This document shows, piece by piece, positions 35,036 to 44,265 of a stretch of 64,000 bases of DNA. Below the pieces are notes generated by a model. The model saw only the letters and a program-made list of their open reading frames with translations. It did not search any database and was not told where the DNA came from. The stretch comes from Clostridium sp. JN-9 (lineage in GTDB: Bacteria; Bacillota; Clostridia; Clostridiales; Clostridiaceae). The position numbers and the translations under genes were made by a program. How positions within the stretch are numbered: position 1 is the first letter of the stretch; every line of letters begins with the position of its first letter. The stretch covers positions 1,798,001-1,862,000 of the forward strand of contig NZ_CP035280.1 of NCBI RefSeq assembly GCF_004103695.1. Reading direction: 5' to 3'.

Positions 35036-37465
35036 TTATAATACTCCCCAGATTTCTTTTCCATAGGCTCTTATTGTGTTATCTGATGAAAAAATTCCGC
35101 TGTGTGCTATATTTTCAATACACATCTCTTGCCATTTTGAGCTGTTCTTATAAAGATTATTTATCTTATTTTGAGCTGAAACATATGAATCAAAATCTTT
35201 AAGTACAAAATATTCATCATTTCTGGCAAGAAGTGAAATCTGAATATCCACGAATTCAGATGGTGACACTCCTAGTGAACCATCAGTTAATGCATTTATT
35301 ATTCTGTTTAATCTCATATCTTTACAAAAATAATCCCTTGAATTATAGCTTCCATCAGCCGTTAATTTAAGAACCTCATCTTTGTTCATACCAAATATAA
35401 CAATGTTGTCGTCTCCAACGGCATCATGTATTTCTACATTGGCACCATCTAAAGTTGCTATGGTAACAGCACCGTTCATCATGAATTTCATATTTCCTGT
35501 TCCTGAAGCTTCCTTAGTAGTTGTTGAAATCTGCTCACTAACATCTGCACATGGGATTATTTTTTCAGCAAGGGATACTGAATAGTTTGGTAAAAATACA
35601 ACCTTAATTTTGTTATTTATACTCTTATCATTATTAATAACTTCTGCCACTGTATTAATAAGCTTTATTGTTTTTTTAGCTAAAAAATAGCTGGGAGCAG
35701 CCTTAGCTCCAAAGAAAAATGTTCTTGGAACTATATCTAAATTTGGATTTTCCTTAATTCTATAATACAAATCCATAATATTAAATACATTTAATATCTG
35801 TCTTTTATATCCGTGCAGCCTTTTTACCTGAACATCAAATATTGTATCAGGATCAATTTTAATTCCATATTTTGATAAAGCATAATTTGAAAATTGAATC
35901 TTATTGCTGTTCTTTATGCTGCTTACTTTTTCTTTAAATGCTGAGTCCTTTGAAAAAGCACTTAATTGTATTAATTTATCAGGAGAATATATCCATTCAC
36001 TGCCTATTGTGTCAACAATTAAATCTGATAATTTAGGATTGGCTTTAATAAGCCATCTCCTATGGGTTATTCCATTTGTTTTATTATTAAATTTTGATGG
36101 ATAAAATTCATTAAAGTCAGCAAGCTCTTTATGTTTTAATAATTCTGTATGAAGTTTAGCCACTCCATTTACAGAATGACTTCCTACAATAGCTAAGTGA
36201 GCCATATAAACCTGTCCATTGTTTATAATACTCATCTTATTTATTTTACTGCTGTCTTTTCCATATCTATCAGCTATTTCAAGGACAAATCTTCTGTTAA
36301 TTTCCTCTATAATCATATATATCCTTGGAAGCAGTTTTTTAAACATGTCAACAGGCCACTTTTCAAGAGCTTCTGCAAGAATTGTATGATTTGTGTAAGC
36401 CATTATATTTGTTGTAATTCTCCATGCATTATCCCAGTCTATCATTTCTTCATCAACTAAAATACGCATTAGCTCTGCTATTGCTATTGATGGATGAGTG
36501 TCATTAATATGTACAGCTATGTGTTCATCCATTTCTAAAATTGGTTTCCCCATTTTTTTATATCTTCTTACAATGCTTTGAAGACCTGCACTTACAAAGA
36601 AATACTGCTGTTTTAATCTTAAGATTTTTCCTTCTTCTCTTGAGTCATCTGGATATAATACCTGAGAAATGGATTCAACAGAGAATTTATTTTCCACTGC
36701 CTTAGAATATTCACCTCTGCTGAAGCAGGCTAAATCAAAATCCTTGTCTACTGTTTCTGCTCTCCAAAGCCTAAGAGTGTTAACAGTATTATTCCTATAG
36801 CCTATTATAGGAGTATCATAGGGAACAGCAAGAACTTCATCATAGTTTTCATGAATAAAAGAAAGCCTGTTATTCTTAAATACAGCTTTTACATCTCCGC
36901 CAAATCTTACTTTTACAGCTTTATTTTCTTTTCTGACTTCCCAGATATTGCCGTCCTTAAGCCAGTAATCAGGTATTTCCACCTGATAACCATCTACGAT
37001 TTTTTGTTCAAATAAGCCATAATCATATCTTATGCCGCAGCCATGACCTGGTATTCCAAGCGAAGCCATGGAATCTAAGAAACATGCTGCTAATCTTCCA
37101 AGACCCCCATTGCCGAGCCCTGCATCGTTCTCCTGATCTTCAAGATCTTCCAAGTTTATGTTTAACTCGGACAATGCTTCAGCGCACTGCTTTCTGATTC
37201 CTAAATTTAGTAAGTTACTTCCAAGCAATCTGCCTATTAAAAATTCCATAGAAAAATAATATACCTGCTTGGATTTTTCTTCCGTATATCTTTTATTTGA
37301 TTTTTTCCAGTTCTCAGAACAATAATCCCTTATTAAGCTTCCTAATGCTAAATATTTATGTAAATCTGATGCTTCATTTATGTCTTCAGCGTAAAGGGTT
37401 GTAAGTTTTTTAATAAAATCGTTTTTTATAGTTTTTGCACTAATTTCAATAATAATCACCCTCAT
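35036..37465 (-). CDS. glgP: Glycogen/alpha-glucan phosphorylase
   Basis: The ~810-residue enzyme releases glucose-1-phosphate from glycogen with pyridoxal phosphate. Family blocks are all present: NDAGLGNGGLGRLAACFLDS, HINDTHPSIAIAEL, VKRLHGYKRQILN, and the PLP-lysine region TKEASGTGNMKFMMNGA. The start is uncertain. ATG 37465 has no clear ribosome binding site, whereas GAGGGTG lies at about 37457-37463, 6 bases before an in-frame ATT (37448-37450). The longest frame begins at 37504. The likely N-terminus is near residue 1-6 of EISAKTIKNDF. Single gene. Confidence 0.95.
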   Translation of the reverse strand: MRVIIIEISAKTIKNDFIKKLTTLYAEDINEASDLHKYLALGSLIRDYCSENWKKSNKRYTEEKSKQVYYFSMEFLIGRLLGSNLLNLGIRKQCAEALSELNINLEDLEDQENDAGLGNGGLGRLAACFLDSMASLGIPGHGCGIRYDYGLFEQKIVDGYQVEIPDYWLKDGNIWEVRKENKAVKVRFGGDVKAVFKNNRLSFIHENYDEVLAVPYDTPIIGYRNNTVNTLRLWRAETVDKDFDLACFSRGEYSKAVENKFSVESISQVLYPDDSREEGKILRLKQQYFFVSAGLQSIVRRYKKMGKPILEMDEHIAVHINDTHPSIAIAELMRILVDEEMIDWDNAWRITTNIMAYTNHTILAEALEKWPVDMFKKLLPRIYMIIEEINRRFVLEIADRYGKDSSKINKMSIINNGQVYMAHLAIVGSHSVNGVAKLHTELLKHKELADFNEFYPSKFNNKTNGITHRRWLIKANPKLSDLIVDTIGSEWIYSPDKLIQLSAFSKDSAFKEKVSSIKNSNKIQFSNYALSKYGIKIDPDTIFDVQVKRLHGYKRQILNVFNIMDLYYRIKENPNLDIVPRTFFFGAKAAPSYFLAKKTIKLINTVAEVINNDKSINNKIKVVFLPNYSVSLAEKIIPCADVSEQISTTTKEASGTGNMKFMMNGAVTIATLDGANVEIHDAVGDDNIVIFGMNKDEVLKLTADGSYNSRDYFCKDMRLNRIINALTDGSLGVSPSEFVDIQISLLARNDEYFVLKDFDSYVSAQNKINNLYKNSSKWQEMCIENIAHSGIFSSDNTIRAYGKEIWGVL

Positions 37466-37570
37466 TAATATGAATTTACTACATAATTCTATATCTAATG
37501 ACAAGGTCAGTCAATATGTGGTAAATGTTATCATAAAAAAAATAAGTTTTTTTGTAAAATTTAAATTATA

Positions 37571-37762
37571 TTATTGCTTTTTAATTTTATAACTTATTAT
37601 AATGTTACCTACAATAAAGGTAACTATTACTCCTAAAATAAATGTAATAAAACCAATTCTTAAGTTCCTCTTTATAATATAAACAATTATGGAAATTATA
37701 AAAAATAAGAAGTAAAACCTATCCATAATTTTATATATGTTATCCTGCACATCTTTCATCAT
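37571..37762 (-). CDS. Small membrane protein, 63 aa
   Basis: The 63-residue protein begins MMKDVQDNIYKIMDR behind GGGGGAG, then has two hydrophobic segments (about 16-29 and 37-56) and a basic tail YKIKKQ. A dyad of the same family as the htrA palindrome (37824-37843) lies 61 bp upstream, so the two genes may share a regulator. Family not recognised. Confidence 0.65.
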   Translation of the reverse strand: MMKDVQDNIYKIMDRFYFLFFIISIIVYIIKRNLRIGFITFILGVIVTFIVGNIIISYKIKKQ

Positions 37763-37823
37763 CTACTTTTCTCCCCCTGCAATTACAAATGAGTCGCTAT
37801 CTGTCATCCCCAATTTTTAAATT

Positions 37824-37843
37824 GTATACTTTGTAAAGTATAC
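37824..37843 (-). promoter_or_regulatory. Palindrome related to the htrA dyad
   Basis: GTATACTTT and AAAGTATAC form 9-bp arms around GT. The site shares TATACTTTG.AAAGTATA with the htrA site at 27298-27323. It lies upstream of the 63-residue membrane protein and just after the P1-peptidase stop codon. Confidence 0.6.
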
Positions 37844-37889
37844 ATAAATAATATTATAACAGTTTTATATTTATAAATAAATAATGCAA

Positions 37890-38864
37890 TTAATGATTGC
37901 TTATAATGTCGCTATAGCTTATATAGCCATGACAGCTTTCGGCACTCTTTACAGCATTTAATATTGCCTTCTCCATTACATTAGCTGCCAGCATACCAAT
38001 AACATTAACATCAGCATCTGTCTTCCCTGTTCCTAATGTAAAAATAGTGTCGCCATCAAACATAGAATGAGCCGGTCTCATGGTCCTTGCATAGCCATTA
38101 TGAGCCATAGAGCTTATTTTTTTTGCCTGTGCCTTTGTCAAGACTGCATTTGTTGCTACAACTCCTATAGTAGTATTTCCTGAAAACAAATTGCTTTTCA
38201 TCTGATATTGATCCATCATAATACTTTCAGTGTTAACAAATCCATTCTTTTCTTTATTTAATGCTCCTGCAATTATTTTTTCTGAACATGGATCAATAAC
38301 ATCGCCTAAACAGTTTACAGCCACAATTGCACCTACTTTAAGTCTGCCTATTTGTACTGCATAAGTTCCAAGCCCGCCCTTCATGGAAAATTCAGGCCCA
38401 AGTATTTTGCCAACAGTAGCTCCTGTGCCTGCGCCAATATTTCCCTGCATCTGTTCCTGTTCATTATAAGCATTTATACAAGCTGAATATCCCATTTGTT
38501 TATCAGGTCTTATCTTTGAACTTCCAATAACTAAATCAAATAATACTGCTGAACATACAATTGGTACTTTTGTTACAGAAACGTCAAACCCAATATTTCT
38601 TTCTTCTAAGAATTCCATTACTCCTGAACTGGCATCAAGGCCAAATGCACTGCCTCCCGCTAGTACAACAGCATTAATTTTTTCTACTAAGTTTACCGGG
38701 TCCAGAAGATCCGTTTCCCTTGTACCTGGAGCTCCTCCTCTCACATCAACACCTGCAACAGCTCCTTCTTCACATATGACTACGGTGCAGCCTGTAGCAG
38801 CTTCAAAATTCTGTTCATGTCCAACTTTTAATCCTTCAATATCAGTGAATTTTATTCTCTTCAT
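37890..38864 (-). CDS. P1-family (DmpA/S58) aminopeptidase
   Basis: The 324-residue protein has the DmpA-like blocks VDVRGGAPGTRETDLLDP, AVVLAGGSAFGLDASSGVM and TTIGVVATNAVLTKAQAKKIS, the last of which holds the self-cleavage nucleophile region, and ends with RPAHSMFDGDTIF. Relatives cleave themselves into two subunits and hydrolyse N-terminal residues of small peptides, including D-amino acids and beta-alanine. It stands after the ECF S-component gene and behind a terminator. The substrate is unknown. Confidence 0.9.
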   Translation of the reverse strand: MKRIKFTDIEGLKVGHEQNFEAATGCTVVICEEGAVAGVDVRGGAPGTRETDLLDPVNLVEKINAVVLAGGSAFGLDASSGVMEFLEERNIGFDVSVTKVPIVCSAVLFDLVIGSSKIRPDKQMGYSACINAYNEQEQMQGNIGAGTGATVGKILGPEFSMKGGLGTYAVQIGRLKVGAIVAVNCLGDVIDPCSEKIIAGALNKEKNGFVNTESIMMDQYQMKSNLFSGNTTIGVVATNAVLTKAQAKKISSMAHNGYARTMRPAHSMFDGDTIFTLGTGKTDADVNVIGMLAANVMEKAILNAVKSAESCHGYISYSDIISNH

Positions 38865-38894
38865 AATATTCCTCCAAATTAGCTTTATTTAAAA

Positions 38895-38921
38895 AACTCC
38901 TAGCTTGGTATGCTAGGAGTT
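38895..38921 (-). terminator. Terminator after ECF S-component gene
   Basis: AACTCCTAGC pairs with GCTAGGAGTT around TTGGTAT, and a T run follows on the reverse strand. Confidence 0.88.
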
Positions 38922-38926
38922 CCATA

Positions 38927-39514
38927 TTACTTTCTAATTTTATTTACTGCCATAACTACAGAAATTGTAATTACAACTGATAGTATAGCTTCTGGTATAC
39001 CATTGGTTACACCAACGGCTATTAATCCATCCTTAGCAACTGCTGGACTTATTCTTAATGCTTTTGCATATTTATCAACATAAAGCAGATAAATAAGGCC
39101 AAGTACACCAAAAGTATTTGTAAAAGAGCCTACAGCTGCAGCCACACCAATCTTTAAAGTTGAAATTTTACCAAACATTCCTTTAAAAGCATAATATGAT
39201 GTAATACCAATTAATACCCTTGGCAAAACAGATATTATGGGATTCATAAATATGAATGATAAAGGTGTTGGAACCATTACAGCCTGAATTACGCTGAATA
39301 ATCCAAAAATCAGACCAATCATAGCGCCTACAACAGGACCTTCAAGTATTGCACCTATAATTACAGGCACATGCATTATAGTTGCCTTAATTGGCGGGAT
39401 AGGAATAAATCCAAGTCCTGTTACCCCAAGTAATATTGAGATGGAAGACAGCATACCAGTAATAGCCATCTGTCTGGTGTTAAATCTTGCAGTACTACGC
39501 AGTTTTCTTTCCAT
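38927..39514 (-). CDS. ECF-transporter substrate-binding (S) component
   Basis: The 195-residue membrane protein has five or six helices. The N-terminal helix TRQMAITGMLSSISILLGVTG fits the AxxxA-type helix that docks to EcfT. The family (ECF S components for vitamins such as folate, pantothenate or queuosine precursors) is clear, but the vitamin is not. The 5' leader (39515-39600) was searched for a riboswitch and none was recognised. The energising A and T subunits are not in the window. Confidence 0.85.
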   Translation of the reverse strand: MERKLRSTARFNTRQMAITGMLSSISILLGVTGLGFIPIPPIKATIMHVPVIIGAILEGPVVGAMIGLIFGLFSVIQAVMVPTPLSFIFMNPIISVLPRVLIGITSYYAFKGMFGKISTLKIGVAAAVGSFTNTFGVLGLIYLLYVDKYAKALRISPAVAKDGLIAVGVTNGIPEAILSVVITISVVMAVNKIRK

Positions 39515-39700
39515 AAATATACCTCCGTTCTTATTCCTTTATAGGATATAATTCGGGCCACTTATTAAACTTTATTTATGTTCAGTTTCATAAGAATACC
39601 GACATAGATATTTTAGCACCTTTAAAATAAATTTTAAATAGTTTTTTTCGTGAAATATTTATCATTTTCAACGGATAATATTATTAATTAGTAATAAGTG

Positions 39701-39729
39701 TTGACATCTTTAAAATTTAGTATTAAAAT
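39701..39729 (+). promoter_or_regulatory. Promoter of the rubredoxin gene
   Basis: TTGACA (39701-39706) and TAAAAT (39724-39729) are 17 bp apart, about 70 bp before the start codon. Confidence 0.85.
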
Positions 39730-39798
39730 GTAAGCATAATAAATAATAAATATTGTCAAAATAGAATTAAAAACAATATAATTTTGGGAGGTATTAGT

Positions 39799-39957
39799 AT
39801 GAAAAAGTATGTTTGTTCAGTTTGTGGTTATATTTATGATCCAGAAACAGGTGATCCTGATAATGGAGTAGCTCCAGGAACTTCCTTTGCTAATCTGCCT
39901 GATGATTGGGTTTGCCCTGTGTGTGGAGTTGATAAAAGTCAATTTGAAGAAGAATAA
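39799..39957 (+). CDS. rd: Rubredoxin
   Basis: This 52-residue protein starts behind TGGGAGG. Two CxxC pairs, [12 protein letters not shown] and [11 protein letters not shown], bind the single iron of rubredoxin, and the aromatic residues (Tyr, Trp) pack around it. It carries one electron at low potential in the cytoplasm, often in defence against oxygen or peroxide in anaerobes. It is a separate transcript with its own promoter and terminator. Confidence 0.96.
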   Translation: MKKYVCSVCGYIYDPETGDPDNGVAPGTSFANLPDDWVCPVCGVDKSQFEEE

Positions 39958-39966
39958 TAAAAGAGA

Positions 39967-40008
39967 AAGCTGCTGTAATAAAAATAATTATTAATTTTAC
40001 AGCAGCTT
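39967..40008 (+). terminator. Terminator of rubredoxin gene
   Basis: AAGCTGCTGTAA pairs with TTACAGCAGCTT with an AT-rich loop of about 18 bases; a T run follows. Confidence 0.85.
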
Positions 40009-40027
40009 ATTTTTGTATAGCTTTAAT

Positions 40028-40786
40028 TTATTTTAAGCTGAGTATATCTTTAATTACCTCGCCGCCTATGATTAATCCTGCAACTGGAGGTACAAATGAG
40101 ATACTGCCTGGTATCTGTCTTTTTGCCGCGCATTTCCTGCTTCCTCCAGTACATACACAGCCTTCCTTACATGTTATAACTTCATCTGATCTTGGTTTTA
40201 TTGGCTCTTCTTCAGAGTAAAGCACTTTTAAGCTGTCTATATTTCTTTTTCTAAGCTCATGGCGCATAACTTTGGCTAAAGGGCATATTTTAGTACTGTA
40301 TATATCTGCTATTTTAAACTTAGTTGGATCCAGCTTATTTCCGGTACCCATGCAGCTTATAATATGTATATTATTATGCTTGCACCATTGAATAACTGAT
40401 AATTTCGAAGATACTGTATCAATTGCATCCACCACATAGTCTGTATCCATAGGTATAATATCTGAAATATTCTCTTCATTTATAAAAGTCTCATATACAA
40501 TTACATTGCATTTTGGATTAATGGATAAAATCCTATCCTTCATTACTTCTACTTTAGGTTTTCCTATAGTGTTAAATGTGGCATGAATTTGTCTGTTAAT
40601 ATTTGTTAAGCACACGGTATCATCATCCACAAGTATTATTGAACCAATGCCTGATCTTGCAAGTGCTTCTACTGTAAAGCTTCCAACCCCGCCAACGCCT
40701 AACACTACTACCTTGCTGTTATTTAATTTATTTAAGGCTTCTCTGCCAATTAATAACTCTGTTCTGGATAAAGAATGTTGTTTCAT
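40028..40786 (-). CDS. tcdA: tRNA threonylcarbamoyladenosine dehydratase (TcdA)
   Basis: The 252-residue ThiF/E1-like enzyme uses ATP to cyclise t6A at position 37 of ANN-decoding tRNAs. It has the Rossmann ATP site VVVLGVGGVGSFTVEAL (about 28-44), DDDTVCLTNINRQ (about 54-66) and AIDTVSSKL. The later CKEGCVCTGGSRKC may bind zinc or a partner. It lies 11 bp downstream of nagA in the same direction, but a functional link is not expected. Confidence 0.9.
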   Translation of the reverse strand: MKQHSLSRTELLIGREALNKLNNSKVVVLGVGGVGSFTVEALARSGIGSIILVDDDTVCLTNINRQIHATFNTIGKPKVEVMKDRILSINPKCNVIVYETFINEENISDIIPMDTDYVVDAIDTVSSKLSVIQWCKHNNIHIISCMGTGNKLDPTKFKIADIYSTKICPLAKVMRHELRKRNIDSLKVLYSEEEPIKPRSDEVITCKEGCVCTGGSRKCAAKRQIPGSISFVPPVAGLIIGGEVIKDILSLK

Positions 40787-40797
40787 GATATGTCTCC

Positions 40798-41937
40798 TTA
40801 GTCTTTATATATTATATTACCTTCAGCAATAGTTTCTTTTACATTAATGTCTTTATCAAAAATTACTATATCAGCATCCTTGTTAACTTCCAGGCTTCCT
40901 TTGCATTTATCCAGCTTTATCTCTTTTGCAGCATTTAATGAAACCATATTAATAACTTCATTGATTTTTAAATTTGTATTGTTCAATATATTAAATACTG
41001 CTTTATTTAAAGTGAGTACACTACCTGCAAGAACTCCATCTTCAAGTCTGGCAGAATTGTCTTTGACAATAACCTTTTGTCCTCCCAGATCATATTGGCC
41101 GTCCTTCATACATCCAGCTCTCATAGAATCAGTTATAAGTACAATTTTATCCTTACCTTTAATATTTACTAAAAGCTGAAATAAAGAAGGATGAACATGA
41201 ATTTTATCTGCTATTAACTCACATACAATACTGCTGTTAAATATAGCACCTACAATTCCAGGTCTCCTGTGATGAAGAGGTGTCATTGCATTAAATGTAT
41301 GAGTTGCATGTGTAATGCCTGCATCTATAGCATCCATTGCTTCTTCATAGGTAGCATTGGAATGTCCAATTGATAAAACCACACCATTGTTTTTTGCTTC
41401 TTTAATAAATTGGAAATTATGATCCTTTTCAGGAGCAAGGGTAATTATCTTAATTACATCCATATATTTATCAATTAACTTAAATTCAGGATTTAAAATA
41501 TGTTCTGCAGCTTGTGCACCTTTATATTTTTCATTTATAAATGGGCCTTCCATATGAGCTCCAACTACCTTAGCCCCCGGCATTTGTTCTTTCATTGCCT
41601 GCCTTATTGTATCTAAAGCTTTATATATTAAATTTATATCCATAGTCATTGTTGTTGGAAGAAAAGCTGTAACTCCATTTTTAGCAATGGTACTGCTTAT
41701 AACTTTTAAGCCTTCAATATCTCCATCCATTGCATCCTTTCCTCCAGATCCATGAATATGCAGATCTATAAATCCTGGAGATACATAATTGCCTTTAGCA
41801 TCAATAATCTGCAGCTCTGAATTATTAAGTTGATCCAAATTATCTGTTATATCAATTATTTGCTTATCGAAAATTATACTTTTACCTGAAACAACTCCAT
41901 CTTTTGTGATTATTTTTCCATTTATAATAGCCTTCAT
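40798..41937 (-). CDS. nagA: N-acetylglucosamine-6-phosphate deacetylase
   Basis: The 379-residue amidohydrolase converts GlcNAc-6-P to GlcN-6-P and acetate. The metal and catalytic pattern is visible: DLHIHGSGGKDAMDG, GAHMEGPFINEKYKGAQ (catalytic Glu region), IGHSNATYEEA, THTFNAMTPLHHR and ITDSMRAG (catalytic Asp). It recycles amino sugars from the wall or from chitin. It lies 19 bp after the UTRA regulator gene, so it forms a nagR-nagA operon. nagB is not in the window. Confidence 0.95.
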   Translation of the reverse strand: MKAIINGKIITKDGVVSGKSIIFDKQIIDITDNLDQLNNSELQIIDAKGNYVSPGFIDLHIHGSGGKDAMDGDIEGLKVISSTIAKNGVTAFLPTTMTMDINLIYKALDTIRQAMKEQMPGAKVVGAHMEGPFINEKYKGAQAAEHILNPEFKLIDKYMDVIKIITLAPEKDHNFQFIKEAKNNGVVLSIGHSNATYEEAMDAIDAGITHATHTFNAMTPLHHRRPGIVGAIFNSSIVCELIADKIHVHPSLFQLLVNIKGKDKIVLITDSMRAGCMKDGQYDLGGQKVIVKDNSARLEDGVLAGSVLTLNKAVFNILNNTNLKINEVINMVSLNAAKEIKLDKCKGSLEVNKDADIVIFDKDINVKETIAEGNIIYKD

Positions 41938-41956
41938 TTTATCACCCCTGTAAATT

Positions 41957-42688
41957 TTATTTTAATGTTACTTCATATTTATATTTATCGCTTCTATAAA
42001 ATGATTTAGTATATTCAATTGGAACATTGTTTTCTATATATGCCGTTCTTCTAAAAAGCAGTGCTAAAGAATCTTTTTTTTGATTTAATAATTTACATTG
42101 CTCTTCTGACAGAATTACTGGCTCAATGGTTTGTTTAGCATTAGTAATACTATACCCATAGTCATTCTTTAATACTTTGTACAATGAATTATCCTGTATC
42201 TTTTCTATAGTAAGATTCTTGCACAAATTTTCTGGAATAGTTACTTTTTCAATTACAAATGGTTCATTATCAATAATCATAAGTCTGTCTATTTCAAAAA
42301 CTAAATCCTTACCATAATCCAGATTCAAAATAACACTGTTATTTTTTGTAACCTCTTTTATCCTAAAAGACAGTATCTTAGATGAAGTATTATACCCTTT
42401 TCCTCTCATTTCCTCTGTAAAGCCTTTTAATTCAGATAATTGCTGGTTTATTTTTGGTTCAGCAATAAATGTGCCCCTTCCCTGCTCCCTATATAGAAGT
42501 CCTTCATTTACCAGTGATAAAATTGCCTTATTAGCAGTCATTCTGCTTATGCCCTGTATTTCACACAGTTCCCTTTCTGTAGGAAGTAAATCACCTGGCT
42601 TTAGCTCTTCATTTTCAATCATTTCCTGAATAATTTCCTTTAGCTGATAATGAAGAGGAATAGGACTGTTCTTTAAGACTTTTCTCAT
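41957..42688 (-). CDS. nagR: GntR-family regulator with UTRA domain (NagR-like)
   Basis: The 243-residue protein (ATG 42686-42688 after AGGAGAG; the in-frame extension to 42712 is less likely) has a GntR winged helix (LLPTERELCEIQGISRMTANKAI, about 33-55) and a C-terminal UTRA domain (about 90-235) that usually binds a sugar phosphate. Its place just upstream of nagA suggests GlcNAc-6-P or GlcN-6-P control of amino-sugar use. The symbol rests on this context. Confidence 0.88.
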   Translation of the reverse strand: MRKVLKNSPIPLHYQLKEIIQEMIENEELKPGDLLPTERELCEIQGISRMTANKAILSLVNEGLLYREQGRGTFIAEPKINQQLSELKGFTEEMRGKGYNTSSKILSFRIKEVTKNNSVILNLDYGKDLVFEIDRLMIIDNEPFVIEKVTIPENLCKNLTIEKIQDNSLYKVLKNDYGYSITNAKQTIEPVILSEEQCKLLNQKKDSLALLFRRTAYIENNVPIEYTKSFYRSDKYKYEVTLK

Positions 42689-42896
42689 TTTTATCTCTCC
42701 TGCCTTATACAATGAGTTATTTTATATCTAAAATTCAAATTTTTCAATGCATATTGTCATATTGTATATACCAATATTACTACAATTTATAAAATTCTTC
42801 AACATATATAATTTTTAACACAACCTTAACCAAAGTCATGCTTAAATTTTATATAATAAAAAAGAAGAGAAATAATTTAGGGGGAGCAAAATCATT

Positions 42897-43148
42897 ATGA
42901 ATAAGAGAATAAGCAAGAAAATAAAAAAGAAAGTTCTAAATAATTTTGAGCAGTCCATGATTAATGCCGCTCTGTTATCTAAAGATGAGTTTATTTTCAA
43001 TGGAAAAACTTATTATTTAAGCACATATGGCAATTATATACAAACCCTTATTGATGATAGATTTTTATTAAGAATTACTGAAAATCAAAAATATAATAAA
43101 GATGTAAATAAAGATGTAATAAAACTTTATAGCAGCCTGAAATGCTAA
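42897..43148 (+). CDS. Hypothetical protein, 83 aa
   Basis: The gene begins behind AGGGGGAGC, with a T-rich promoter region upstream and a terminator immediately after, which supports a real coding frame. The N-terminus is basic (MNKRISKKIKKKV), followed by a helix (NNFEQSMINAALLSKDEF) and a small strand-rich part (FNGKTYYLSTYGNYIQTLI). No family is recognised. Confidence 0.6.
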   Translation: MNKRISKKIKKKVLNNFEQSMINAALLSKDEFIFNGKTYYLSTYGNYIQTLIDDRFLLRITENQKYNKDVNKDVIKLYSSLKC

Positions 43149-43163
43149 TGATTTTTAATGAGC

Positions 43164-43195
43164 AGCCTGGAATACAATTTCCGGGCTTTTTATTT
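43164..43195 (+). terminator. Terminator after 83-aa gene
   Basis: AGCCTGGAA pairs with TTCCGGGCT (one wobble), followed by TTTTTATTTT. Confidence 0.82.
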
Positions 43196-43246
43196 TATAC
43201 ACTATGTTATAATTATTTATAAAGTTATAAGGAAGGTATTTTCACA

Positions 43247-44191
43247 ATGCAGATAATTTTTACTTCACTTCAAAGTATTTTAAGTATTATTATTATGATA
43301 TTAATTGGATATTTTTTAACAAAGAAAAAGTGGTTTGATAATAATGCTTCTAAACTATTTTCAAAAATAGTATTTAATATATCTTTACCAGCATTAATGA
43401 TAGAAAATCTATGCACTAATTTTAACAGGCAGAAATTCAGCAGCCTTTCAAAGGGGTTAATGGTTCCCTTTTTATCAATGGGAATAAGTTATATTATTGG
43501 AATAACCTTATCAAAAATTATAAAAGTTAAAAAAGGAAGAAGAGGAACATTTGTATCCATGTTTTTTGTTTCCAATACCATATTTATCGGGCTGCCAGTT
43601 AATTTAGCACTGTTTGGCGATAAAAGTGTGCCCTATGTGCTGCTTTATTATGTTGTAAACACATCATTTTTTTGGACTTTGGGAACATATGGAATCAGTA
43701 ATGATGGACATGGTGGAAATAATAAAATTTTATCTTCTAAAACATTAAAGCAGATTTTTACTCCGCCATTAATTGGCTTTTTAGTTGGCTTATCTATTAT
43801 TTTTGCTAATATAAATCTTCCAAAATTCATATTAGATACTTGTAAATATCTTGGAAATCTTACCACACCCCTTTCAATGATGTTTATAGGCATAACCATT
43901 TATTCAGTTAACTTAAAAGAAGTAAAATTCTCTTTAGATATGTTTGCAATATTAATTGGAAGATTTTTAGTTTCTCCAATGCTGGTAATAATATTAACCT
44001 GGTTTTTCCCCATTCCTGATTTAATGAAACAGGTATTTGTTATGCAAGCTGCAATGCCTGTAATGACCAATACATCCATTGTTGCAGCAAAATGCGGAGG
44101 AGATTATGAATATGCTGCCATAATGACAGTCATAACTACAATAGCTTGTGTTTTTATAATTCCATTTTACATGCTGCTGCTAAATCTATAG
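43247..44191 (+). CDS. AEC-family transporter (auxin efflux carrier type)
   Basis: The 314-residue membrane protein has about ten helices. The N-terminal SIIIMILIGYFLTKKKW and the central VSNTIFIGLPVNLALFGDKSVPY fit the AEC/MleP family, which often moves malate or other organic anions. Its neighbours (GreA downstream in the same direction) do not reveal its substrate. Confidence 0.88.
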   Translation: MQIIFTSLQSILSIIIMILIGYFLTKKKWFDNNASKLFSKIVFNISLPALMIENLCTNFNRQKFSSLSKGLMVPFLSMGISYIIGITLSKIIKVKKGRRGTFVSMFFVSNTIFIGLPVNLALFGDKSVPYVLLYYVVNTSFFWTLGTYGISNDGHGGNNKILSSKTLKQIFTPPLIGFLVGLSIIFANINLPKFILDTCKYLGNLTTPLSMMFIGITIYSVNLKEVKFSLDMFAILIGRFLVSPMLVIILTWFFPIPDLMKQVFVMQAAMPVMTNTSIVAAKCGGDYEYAAIMTVITTIACVFIIPFYMLLLNL

Positions 44192-44265
44192 TTTTTATTG
44201 CATTAATTTATTATTAGTATTATTATTTTAATGGAGTAATCTTTACAGTAATTATAGGCGGTGAT

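Noticed and set aside
39515-39600. Possible riboswitch before the ECF S-component gene
   Set aside because: The leader has no match that I could see to TPP, preQ1, THF, cobalamin or other known motifs; only a normal ribosome binding site was found.
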